From positions 207,491-271,490 of the forward strand of contig NZ_JBHTJT010000038.1 of the NCBI RefSeq assembly GCF_042676185.1: a DNA stretch of 64,000 nt, given 5' to 3'. The notes beneath the pieces were generated by a model that worked only from the letters and a program-made list of their open reading frames with translations, searched no databases and was not told the DNA's origin. Position numbers and translations under genes: made by a program. Positions 41,578-49,183 of the stretch are shown here, in pieces (within the stretch, counting starts at the first letter, position 1; every line of letters begins with the position of its first letter). Source of the stretch: Tropicimonas aquimaris (GTDB lineage: Bacteria > Pseudomonadota > Alphaproteobacteria > Rhodobacterales > Rhodobacteraceae).

Positions 41578-42594
41578 CTAACAGATGCGCGGCAGCGGGT
41601 CGTCCTCGAGCTCCTCGAGCAAGCGCAGCCCGCCCAACTCGGTCCTCAGTGCAACCGCCCCGCCGTTTTGCGGCGCCTGCAGGCGCCCGATCACGGCGGC
41701 GTCTGCGCCGCCGGGCGCGGCTTTCCATGCGGCCAGGGCGTGATCCGCCGCCTCCGGCGCCATCACGGCGACCACCCGGCCCTCGCAGGCGAGATAATAG
41801 GGGTCGTATCCGAGAATGTCGCAGACTGCCCGGACCGCTGGCCGCACCGGGACAGCGGGCTCGTCGAGGATGACCTCCAGCCCGGTCGCGCGCGCGATCT
41901 CATGCGCCACCGAGACAAGGCCGCCGCGCGTCGGGTCGCGCATGAAGCGCAGCCCCGGCACGCCGCGCAACGCCCGGGTCAGCGGCAGCACGCTCCCGGC
42001 ATCCGAGCGGATCTCGCCGCGCAGGCCGAACTGTTCCCGCGCCAGCAGGACGGCCACCGCGTGATCGCCGACCGGTCCGCTCACCAGAAGCGCGTCGCCC
42101 TCGCGGATTTCGTTCAGGCCCAGCGCTCCGGGATGCCGCATCACCCCGATCCCCGTGGTGGCGAGGTAGAGCCCGCCCCCCTGCCCCCGTGGAAGCACCT
42201 TGGTATCGCCAGCCGCAACCCGAACCCCCAGCTCCGCCGCCGAACGGGCGAGATCGACGACGATGCGCTCCAACAGAGCGGCCTCGTAGCCTTCCTCAAT
42301 GAAGGCGTTCAGGCTCAGGAACAGCGGATCGCCCCCGGACACGGCGAGATCGTTGGTCGTGCCATGGACGGCGAGCGAGCCGATGGAGCCACCGGGAAAT
42401 TCCAGCGGCTGCACCGTGAAGCCGTCGGTCGTGAAGAGGATCCTGTCACCGGGCAGCGCGAGGCGCGCGGCGTCGACCGTGGTGTCGAGCACATCGTTGG
42501 CAAGATGCCGGGCGAAGACCTCGTCGATCAACTCGCGCATGAAGCGGCCGCCGTTGCCGTGGGCGAGCGAGATATGGCTATCGGACAGGCTCAT
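41578..42594 (-). CDS. hypE: Hydrogenase maturation protein HypE
   Basis: 338 residues of the AIRS/PurM-like family. N-terminal LAHGNGGRFMRELIDEVF, DTTVDAARLALPGDRILFTTDGFTVQPLEFPGGSIGSLAVHGTTNDLAVSGG, MRDPTRGGL, and the C-terminal PRIC tail, whose terminal cysteine (338) receives the carbamoyl group from HypF and is dehydrated to thiocyanate for the Fe(CN)2CO group of [NiFe]-hydrogenases. Overlaps hypF by four bases (ATGA). Last of the six hyp genes. Confidence 0.96.
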   Translation of the reverse strand: MSLSDSHISLAHGNGGRFMRELIDEVFARHLANDVLDTTVDAARLALPGDRILFTTDGFTVQPLEFPGGSIGSLAVHGTTNDLAVSGGDPLFLSLNAFIEEGYEAALLERIVVDLARSAAELGVRVAAGDTKVLPRGQGGGLYLATTGIGVMRHPGALGLNEIREGDALLVSGPVGDHAVAVLLAREQFGLRGEIRSDAGSVLPLTRALRGVPGLRFMRDPTRGGLVSVAHEIARATGLEVILDEPAVPVRPAVRAVCDILGYDPYYLACEGRVVAVMAPEAADHALAAWKAAPGGADAAVIGRLQAPQNGGAVALRTELGGLRLLEELEDDPLPRIC

Positions 42595-44903
42595 CCCCGG
42601 TCTCCGCTTGCTTGCGCCGCATGTTCCACCAGCTGACCGAGCGAGATACCCGCGTCGTTGGATGGCACACGCCGATGCAGCCGAAGCAGGCGCGCCATAT
42701 CTGCCAGTCGTTCTTCGATCCCCCGCACGAGGCGGGCGTTCTGAAACACCCCGCCAGTCAGACCGATCTGCGCAAAGGGAAGCGTCTCCGCCAGCGTCCG
42801 GATTAGGTCGGGAACGACCTGCGCCATCGTGGCATGGAAATCCGCCGCGCGGCGGGCCTCCGAACGGCGCTTGTCAGTGAGGACGTCGAGCAGAGGGCTC
42901 CAGTCGACCTCCAGCGGCCCGTCCGCTCCGGAGGAGACCGGCAAACGGACGGCCTGACCAGCCTCGCCAGAGGCGAGCGTTTCCAGCCGCATCGGCCCCT
43001 GCGCCTCGAAACTGCAATGGGTCATGCCGGTCACCAGACAGGCGGCGGCGTCGAACAGGCGGCCTGCGGCCGTGGTCTCGAAGGTGTTGAGGTCCCGATC
43101 CCAGGCCTGCCGCGCGAGGTCGGCCCCGTCTGGCGCATGCGGCAGGTCCCGGCCGGTGGCCCAGCAGAGCGCCGCCGCGCTGCGCCAGAGTTCGCGCCCG
43201 GCACGGTCGCCGCCGGCAAGCCGGAACGGGCGAAACCGCGCCACCCGCCGCCAGCGCCCCGGCGCTCCCCAGAGCACCTCCCCGCCCCAGAGCGTTCCGT
43301 CCGCACCGAGCCCGACACCATCCCAGGCAAAGGTGAGCCAGTCGCCTATCGCGTCAGCGTGCTCGGCCGCGAGCGCCGATGCGTGGGCATGGTGATGCAG
43401 GATCGGCACCACCGGCAGGTCCTGTCCCCGTGCCCATCGGTGGCTGGTGTAGCCCGGGTGCGCATCGCAGAGCAGCACCGCAGCCCGCTGGCCATAGAGC
43501 GCCTGAAGGCTCTCCGAGACCTCCTGCAGCACGGCAAGGCTGCGCACGGCCTCCATCTCGCCGATATGCGGCGACACCACGGCACGGCGGCCAAAGCCAA
43601 GCGCGACGGTGGCCTTCATCTGCGCGCCGAGGGCAAGCACGGTCTCCGGCAGGGCCTTCGGCAGGGCCAGCTCAAGTGGCGCCGTCCCGCGCCCGAGCCG
43701 GAGCGGCACCACCCGCCCGGCGATCTCGCGACAGACCGGATCGTCGGCGGGGCGTGCAATCGGCCTGTCGTGGTGCAGCATGGCGTCTGCGACGTTGGCG
43801 AGCCGGTCCTCGACTTCCTCGGGCGCGATCAGCACCGGCTCGCCGCTCAGGTTGGCCGAGGTCGCGACCAGCGGTCGGCCGAGTGCCTCGAGCAGCAGCA
43901 CGTGCAACGGGCTGTAGGGCAGAAAGAGACCGAGCTCACCGCAATCCGGCGCCACCGAGGGTGCCAGCGCCGCATCGGGCCGCCGAGGCACGAGAACGAT
44001 GGGCCGCTGTGGCGTCAGCAGTGAATGTGCGGCCTTGTCCGACAGGTCAGCCAATGCGCGCACCCCGTCCAGACCGCCCGCCCCCTCCAGCGGCACCATC
44101 ACCGCAAACGGTTTGTCCGGGCGCCCCTTGCGCCGCCGCAGCCGCGTAACAGCCGCCTCGTTCGCCGCATCGCACATCAGGTGATAGCCGCCGATGCCGC
44201 GTACGGCGACGATCTCTCCCTCGGCAAGCCCCGCGACGGTTGCTGCAAGCGCGGCCTCGGCCCCCGTGACATCCTCCCGCTCCCGCCTGGCGAAGCGCAG
44301 CGAAGGTCCGCACTCCGGGCAGGCGATCGGCTCGGCATGGAACCGGCGGTCCGCCGGTTCGTTGTATTCCGCCCGACAGGCGGCGCAGAGCGAGAAGCCC
44401 GACATGGTGGTATTCGCCCGATCATATGGCATCGCGGCGATCAGCGTGTAGCGCGGCCCGCACTGGGTGCAGTTGATGAAGGGATAGCGAAAGCGCCGGT
44501 CCTGCGGGTCGCGCATCTCGCGCAGGCAGTCGTCGCAGACGCAGGTGTCCGCCGGAACGAAGATCGCCGCCTCCGCGCCCGGATCGCTGTCGAGTATCGT
44601 GAATCCCGCGAGCGCCTGCGGAGAGGTCTCCGTCACCTCAGCGACCTGCGGCGCCGAGAGTGGCGGGGCATCAGACACCACCTTGCGCAGGAACGCCTCC
44701 ACAGCCCCCTCCGGCCCTTCCACATGGATCATCACTTCGCCCATCCGGTTCCGAACCCATCCGGCCAGCCCGAGCTGGAGCGCCACGCGATAGACATGCG
44801 GCCGGAACCCGACGCCCTGCACGTGGCCGGTGAGCAGGATCTTCCGCGCCGTCCGCGCGCCCTCGGGAGACGTCAGGTTCGGCGCGGCCCGGTCCTGCTT
44901 CAT
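42591..44903 (-). CDS. hypF: Carbamoyltransferase HypF
   Basis: 770 residues from the ATG at 44903. Domain order: acylphosphatase (GHVQGVGFRPHVYRVA), two zinc-finger CxxC pairs per unit (CVCDDCLREM, CTQCGPRYT, CAACRAEY, CPECGPSL), YrdC-like domain (CDAANEAAVTRLRRRKGRPDKPFAVM, TSANLSGEPV), and Kae1-like domain (ILHHHAHASALAAEH, WDGVGLGADGTLWGGEVL, LTGGVFQNARL). Transfers carbamoyl from carbamoyl phosphate to HypE. All catalytic motifs are present. Overlaps both hypD and hypE by four bases. Confidence 0.96.
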   Translation of the reverse strand: MKQDRAAPNLTSPEGARTARKILLTGHVQGVGFRPHVYRVALQLGLAGWVRNRMGEVMIHVEGPEGAVEAFLRKVVSDAPPLSAPQVAEVTETSPQALAGFTILDSDPGAEAAIFVPADTCVCDDCLREMRDPQDRRFRYPFINCTQCGPRYTLIAAMPYDRANTTMSGFSLCAACRAEYNEPADRRFHAEPIACPECGPSLRFARREREDVTGAEAALAATVAGLAEGEIVAVRGIGGYHLMCDAANEAAVTRLRRRKGRPDKPFAVMVPLEGAGGLDGVRALADLSDKAAHSLLTPQRPIVLVPRRPDAALAPSVAPDCGELGLFLPYSPLHVLLLEALGRPLVATSANLSGEPVLIAPEEVEDRLANVADAMLHHDRPIARPADDPVCREIAGRVVPLRLGRGTAPLELALPKALPETVLALGAQMKATVALGFGRRAVVSPHIGEMEAVRSLAVLQEVSESLQALYGQRAAVLLCDAHPGYTSHRWARGQDLPVVPILHHHAHASALAAEHADAIGDWLTFAWDGVGLGADGTLWGGEVLWGAPGRWRRVARFRPFRLAGGDRAGRELWRSAAALCWATGRDLPHAPDGADLARQAWDRDLNTFETTAAGRLFDAAACLVTGMTHCSFEAQGPMRLETLASGEAGQAVRLPVSSGADGPLEVDWSPLLDVLTDKRRSEARRAADFHATMAQVVPDLIRTLAETLPFAQIGLTGGVFQNARLVRGIEERLADMARLLRLHRRVPSNDAGISLGQLVEHAAQASGDRG

Positions 44904-46009
44904 TCCGCGGCCTGTCCGGAGCGGCTGCGACGGCCGCCCGACCACCAGATCCGACAGGCGCCCTCGTCCGAAACCATACAGGGGCCGACCGGGGTGCGTG
45001 GGGTGCAAGGCGCGCCGAAGATGCGGCACTCGTCGGGATAGATCCGCCCCAGCACGACCGCCGCGCAATCGCAGCCCGCAGGCATCTCGCCGATCCGGCG
45101 GCGGCTCGCGTCGGCATGGTCGGGCAGCACCTTGCGGGCGTCGTGGGCCGCGAAGGCGGGGCGCAGCGCATAGCCCGAGGCCGCGATCGTGCCTATGCCG
45201 CGCCAGGGAGCGTCCGTGACCTCCATGACCTCCGACAGCAGCCGGCGCGCCACAGGATTGCCGCCCGGCTCCACCAGGGCGGGATAGCAATTCTCGAGCC
45301 GCGGACGTCCTTCCAGGACCTGACGCAGCACCGAATGGATCGCCGCCAGCAGGCTCTCGCTGTCGAACCCCGCGATGGCCGCCGGCACGTTGTGTCCGGT
45401 CGCCACGGCCTCCCATTCTTCCGGGCCCATCACGGTGCAGACATGGCCGGGTGCGATCAGCGCGTCGAACCCGACCTCACCGGACCTCAGCAGCATCTCG
45501 ACAGCGGGAAAGGTGCGCCGGCCCGAAAGAAGCAGGAAAAGGTTCTCCGGCACGCCCTGCGCCATCATCGCCGCGACCGGCGCGGTCGTCGTCTCGAACC
45601 CGGCGGCGAAGAACACCACGCGCCGTTCGGGCGATGCCCGGGCGAGTGCCACGGCCTCCTGCGGGCTGGCGACGGGCACCACGTTGGCGCCAGCAGCCCT
45701 GGCCTGCTCCAACGAACGGACCTCGGATTTCCGGACGTTGACCGGCACTCGGAGCATGTCCCCGAAGGTGGCCAGCGTCAGGTCCTCCCCCATCGCAAGC
45801 TGGATCGCGAGGTAGACATCCTCCTCCGGGCAGACGCACACCGGGCAGCCGGGCCCCGGAATCAGCTCGATCTCCGGTGGCAGCGCATGGCGCAGACCGG
45901 CGCGGGTGATCGACCGCTCGTGGCCGCCGCAAACATTCATGATCCGGACCTTCCCGGGCAGGTTCAGCGCCCGGATGCGGTCCAGCCAGTCTGCCGCGCT
46001 GCGCCGCAT
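44900..46009 (-). CDS. hypD: Hydrogenase maturation protein HypD
   Basis: 369 residues from the ATG at 46009. Visible HypD motifs: MNVCGGHERSITRAGLRHALP, GPGCPVCVCPEED, FFAAGFETTTAP, APGHVCTVMG, and the C-terminal cysteines (AGCDCAAVVLGRIYPDECRIFGAPCTPRTPVGPC) around the [4Fe-4S] cluster. Scaffold for Fe(CN)2CO assembly with HypC. It starts two bases after the hypB stop. Confidence 0.96.
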   Translation of the reverse strand: MRRSAADWLDRIRALNLPGKVRIMNVCGGHERSITRAGLRHALPPEIELIPGPGCPVCVCPEEDVYLAIQLAMGEDLTLATFGDMLRVPVNVRKSEVRSLEQARAAGANVVPVASPQEAVALARASPERRVVFFAAGFETTTAPVAAMMAQGVPENLFLLLSGRRTFPAVEMLLRSGEVGFDALIAPGHVCTVMGPEEWEAVATGHNVPAAIAGFDSESLLAAIHSVLRQVLEGRPRLENCYPALVEPGGNPVARRLLSEVMEVTDAPWRGIGTIAASGYALRPAFAAHDARKVLPDHADASRRRIGEMPAGCDCAAVVLGRIYPDECRIFGAPCTPRTPVGPCMVSDEGACRIWWSGGRRSRSGQAAE

Positions 46010-46011
46010 TC

Positions 46012-46752
46012 TCAGCCCTCCGGCCCGATGGTCAGCGCACGGCGCTCCGCCACGCCCTGCCGGAGCCAGTCTGCCCAGAACTCCATGCCCTCGCCGGAGC
46101 GCGCCGAGACCTCGAGGACGGGCCGGGCATTGCCCAATTGGCGCACATGCGCCTCGGCCCGGCCGGCGTCGAATTCCGGCATGTAGGGGGCGAGGTCGCG
46201 CTTGGTCAGCAGCACGAGGTCGGCCGCGCGGAACAACACCGGGTATTTCGCAGGCTTGTCGTCGCCCTCCGGCGTCGACAGCAGCGCCACGTTGCAATGC
46301 TGCCCGAGATCGAAGCTGGCAGGGCAGACAAGGTTGCCGACGTTCTCGATGAAGAGCAGGTCCAGCCGGTCGAGCTCCAGGCCGTGCAGCGCCTCGTGCA
46401 CCATGCGGGCATCCAGATGGCAGGCGGTGCCGGTGCAGATCTGAACCGCCGGCAGGCCGCAGGCGCGCAAACGGTCGGCGTCGTTCTCCGTCTCCAGATC
46501 CCCCACGATCACGCCGATCCGGAGATCGCCGCCCAGCAACCCCGCCGTTGCCTCCAGCAACGCCGTCTTGCCCGCGCCGGGAGCGGACATGAGGTTCACC
46601 GCGAAGACGCCGTGCCTGTCGAGATGCGCGCGGTTCCGCGCGGCCTGCCGGTCATTGGCCTGAAGCAGCCCGCCGAGTCCCTCGGTGATCTGCCTACCCT
46701 GCGTCGACGGGTCGAGATGTTGGGGTCCAGCGCAGCCGCAAGTGTCACACAT
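46012..46752 (-). CDS. hypB: Hydrogenase nickel-incorporation GTPase HypB
   Basis: 246 residues from the ATG at 46752. N-terminal high-affinity Ni motif MCDTCGC (Cys2, Cys5, Cys7), P-loop SAPGAGKT, then DLETENDADRLRACG, the metal-site CHLDARMVHEAL and the guanine-specificity TKRDL. There is no long His-rich tract, so nickel storage is unlikely. Inserts Ni into hydrogenase large subunits with HypA. Confidence 0.96.
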   Translation of the reverse strand: MCDTCGCAGPQHLDPSTQGRQITEGLGGLLQANDRQAARNRAHLDRHGVFAVNLMSAPGAGKTALLEATAGLLGGDLRIGVIVGDLETENDADRLRACGLPAVQICTGTACHLDARMVHEALHGLELDRLDLLFIENVGNLVCPASFDLGQHCNVALLSTPEGDDKPAKYPVLFRAADLVLLTKRDLAPYMPEFDAGRAEAHVRQLGNARPVLEVSARSGEGMEFWADWLRQGVAERRALTIGPEG

Positions 46753-47128
46753 GAGCCCCCTCCCACGGTTCCCGTGCCGGAGGGTCATCCTCCACCACAA
46801 CAGACTTCAACAGCAGTTCATCCCCCGACCGCAGTTCCGTCCGCCAGGTGCCGCAGCGGACGCAGACCAGGCGGTTGATCTCCGCCTCGCTCTCCAGCTT
46901 GCAGCCCGGACACCAGACGCGCAATGGCGCCGTGTCGATGCTCAGCCGCGCGCCCTCGGCAAGGCTTCCGGCCGCGGCGACGGGAAAGGCGCTGGCCAGA
47001 AGTTCCGGCACCACGCCCGACAGCGGTCCGATCTTGACGGTGAGGCCAGTGACACGGGCCGCGCCATTGTCGCGGGCGACGGCTTCGAGTTGCCCGACCA
47101 GAGCCCGGCAGATCGCGAACTCATGCAT
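46745..47128 (-). CDS. hypA: Hydrogenase nickel-insertion accessory protein HypA
   Basis: 127 residues. The Ni-binding N-terminus is MHEFAICRALV, with the essential MHE; the structural zinc site has CPGC (near residue 73) and CVRC. Typical length. Overlaps hypB and hypC by eight bases each, so translation is coupled. Confidence 0.94.
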   Translation of the reverse strand: MHEFAICRALVGQLEAVARDNGAARVTGLTVKIGPLSGVVPELLASAFPVAAAGSLAEGARLSIDTAPLRVWCPGCKLESEAEINRLVCVRCGTWRTELRSGDELLLKSVVVEDDPPAREPWEGAHV

Positions 47129-47348
47129 CGGGATGAAGGAGCGTGCCGAAGGTTTCCCAACTCAGCCGCGCCTCCTCCTCGGAGACCTTCTTGAGTGCGT
47201 ATCCGACGTGGATCAGGACGATGTCGCCCACGGCGAGATCGTCGTCCTCCATCATGAAAAGGTTCGCATCCCGCAGGACGCCGCCGGCCTCGCAGGTCGC
47301 GGTGTAGCCGTCGATCGCCGTGATCCGCATCGGAACGGCAAGGCACAT
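47121..47348 (-). CDS. hypC: Hydrogenase assembly chaperone HypC
   Basis: 75 residues from the ATG at 47348, giving the mandatory MCLAVPMRI N-terminus with Cys2. Upstream codons of the frame lack family character. HypC binds HypD and the large-subunit precursor. First gene of hypCABDFE; the 139 bases upstream must hold the operon promoter, but I find no confident sigma-54, FNR or sigma-70 elements. Confidence 0.95.
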   Translation of the reverse strand: MCLAVPMRITAIDGYTATCEAGGVLRDANLFMMEDDDLAVGDIVLIHVGYALKKVSEEEARLSWETFGTLLHPDA

Positions 47349-47487
47349 GAGGCGTCTCCCCCCTCTCGCCCGCACACTCCTTATATGTAACGCAGAACCC
47401 CCACCAATCCATGCGGACCAATTGTCTCGCTTGGGTCGCCGGTGTCAGCCGGGCGCTCGCAATCGCGCGCCCGGCCGAAGCATTATT

Positions 47488-48210
47488 TCAGACGAAGCTG
47501 ACGGCGACCTTGCCGACGCCATCGATCTCGCCCGCGAGTTCGGTGCCTTTGGGGAAGAAGAGCAGGCCGCAGATCGATCCGGTGATGACAATCTGGCCGA
47601 CTTCCAGGCCGCCGCAATGATCGCCGACCTTGTCCAAGAACAACCGCAGGTTGCTGAGGGCCGAACCACCGGAAACGCTCGTCTCGCCGTCCAGCGGCAT
47701 CTCTTCGCCGGCCTTGAGCCGCGCCGTGACCACGCCGAAATCAGACCCGTCCCAGCCTTCGAGCACATCGCCCTGCACGTAGCCCGCGTTGATCTGCAGG
47801 TCGGCGAACTTGTAGGCGGCATCCTCCGCCGCTTCGCCGGCAAGGCGGGTGTCGACCAGTTCGAACATGGCGCAGGGGCGGAAGTAATCCTCCAGCTGCT
47901 CCGGTGCGCCGCCCTCGGGCAGCGGGCGCATCAGTTCGAAGCCGACTTCAAGCTCGACGCCGAAGCGCTCGGTCACGGGCTTCTGCCCGCCGTTCTCCAC
48001 GACGTAGCAGGCCGGGATCGGCGCCAGGATCGGCTCGCTCCCCGGCACCGGCGCGACCTTGAAACCCGCGACCGCGCCGAGCGCGCCGGCGACGCCGCTC
48101 TGCACGCGCAGGATCTCTTCGCGGGACAGGCCGGCGACGGTGGGCGAGATGCGTTCGCCGGTCCGGTGGGCGGCGACCAGGTCTTCGATAAGTTTAACCA
48201 CGTCGTTCAT
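47488..48210 (-). CDS. 2-keto-4-pentenoate hydratase / fumarylacetoacetate-hydrolase-fold protein
   Basis: 240 residues from the ATG at 48210. It has the FAH-superfamily small-hydratase pattern: GFKVAPVPGSEPILAPIPACYVV, FGVELEVGFELMRPLP, an AMFELVDTRLAG metal-region motif, then LSNLRLFLDK and QIVITGSICGLLFFPKGTEL. Hydratases and decarboxylases of meta-cleavage pathways have this layout. It overlaps the upstream racemase-like gene by 17 bases and is divergent from the ABC operon, so it may act on a product derived from that transporter's substrate. Confidence 0.8.
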   Translation of the reverse strand: MNDVVKLIEDLVAAHRTGERISPTVAGLSREEILRVQSGVAGALGAVAGFKVAPVPGSEPILAPIPACYVVENGGQKPVTERFGVELEVGFELMRPLPEGGAPEQLEDYFRPCAMFELVDTRLAGEAAEDAAYKFADLQINAGYVQGDVLEGWDGSDFGVVTARLKAGEEMPLDGETSVSGGSALSNLRLFLDKVGDHCGGLEVGQIVITGSICGLLFFPKGTELAGEIDGVGKVAVSFV

Positions 48211-48844
48211 GCTGTTTCTCCAACGTTGCAGCAATTTCCCGCGCCGCGCAGAGCACGGGGTTTTCCAATGGCACGGGCGCGCGTTCGCGCAGCCGCTCCG
48301 CGGCCTGCCCAAGCGGGCCGCCGCCGATGATGACCCGCCGCGCACCGGACACCACGGCCAGGCCGACCGCCTCCAGCAGCGCCGCATCGAGCGCCTCCGG
48401 GTCGGCCATGAGCGCCAGCGCATCGCCTCGCGAGAGAAAGCAGCCGGCATAGAGACCCGACGCCGCGTTGCGCTGCATGAGACGGTCGATGGCGGGCTGA
48501 AGCTCCGGCGTCGTGGTGGCCACGGCGAAGGGCGTGCCCGACCGGGCCGCCGCGCGGGCCGCCGCGGCGCCGATCCCGACCACGGGACAGGGATAGCGGC
48601 GTGCGATTTCCTCCGCCCCCGGGTCTCCGAAGGCCGAGACGATGATCCCGGTGGGTTCCGGCGTCAGGACCGCCGCGCCGACCCGCGCGGCCGCCGCATC
48701 GAGCGCCGCTTGCGAGGTGATCATCGACGGGCCATGCGGCGCCGTCCATCCGACCGGAGGCTCGGGGAGCGCGCGGGCCGCAATCGCGCACATCGCCTCG
48801 GTCGTCGCCCGGTTCGAGTTCGGGTTCATCAGCGTGATGGCCAT
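48194..48844 (-). CDS. Asp/Glu/hydantoin racemase-fold protein lacking both catalytic cysteines
   Basis: 216 residues from the ATG at 48844. The fold is recognisable: MAITLMNPNSNRATTEAM at the N-terminus, ITSQAALDAAAARV, CPVVGIGAAAARAAARSG and VIIGGGPLGQAAERL. In the Asp/Glu racemase family a cysteine sits in each of two loops. At the corresponding positions this protein has Ala71 (IVSAFGDPG) and Gly175 (VIIGGGPL), while the paralogue at 56545-57186 keeps both. Either it catalyses a different reaction, such as a decarboxylase- or isomerase-type reaction with other residues, or it is regulatory. Confidence 0.78.
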   Translation of the reverse strand: MAITLMNPNSNRATTEAMCAIAARALPEPPVGWTAPHGPSMITSQAALDAAAARVGAAVLTPEPTGIIVSAFGDPGAEEIARRYPCPVVGIGAAAARAAARSGTPFAVATTTPELQPAIDRLMQRNAASGLYAGCFLSRGDALALMADPEALDAALLEAVGLAVVSGARRVIIGGGPLGQAAERLRERAPVPLENPVLCAAREIAATLEKQHERRG

Positions 48845-49183
48845 GGCGCGATCATTCGGCAGTGTCCGTTGTTTCGTCAGGAGCACGCTGTGTGCCAATT
48901 TTCCCGGAGAGGCAACAGCTTACCTCAATTCCTCCCCGCGAAGCCGCCGATTCCGGCCGCTGCCTCCGCGATCTGCCCCTTGCCAGCGGGCAACACCCGC
49001 CATGGTTGTCTTGAGACGGCCCTGCAAAAGGGCAGTTTCTGGACAGACGGTCAAAAACTGTGCGGATTTCCACATTCTTTGCGGTCATCGCCGGGTGCGC
49101 AGGATTGCACCTCCACACGCGCCAAACTCCAAAGCAGCTTCCCGAACAAGGGATGGGACAAACGATCCTGGTCAACAAGGAGA
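48845..49183. other. Divergent promoter region between the racemase-like gene and the ABC operon
   Basis: 339 bases between divergent genes. The frame of the binding protein extends open into it, but the codons lack coding character. I see no clear -35/-10 pair or long dyad. AAGGAG at 49177-49182 is the ribosome-binding site of the binding-protein gene. Confidence 0.5.

Noticed and set aside
42591..45416. Extended 941-codon frame for hypF
   Set aside because: The extra N-terminal part overlaps hypD and has no family match; the acylphosphatase domain starts shortly after the ATG at 44903.
47392..47405. GG-N10-GC spacing upstream of hypC that could be a sigma-54 promoter
   Set aside because: The spacing fits, but the rest of the TGGCAC/TTGC consensus is missing (TGGTGG and TCTGC), so chance is more likely.
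48059..49183. Upstream extension of the binding-protein frame by 375 codons
   Set aside because: It is antisense to the racemase-like and hydratase genes and lacks coding character; the signal peptide sets the start near 49184-49190.
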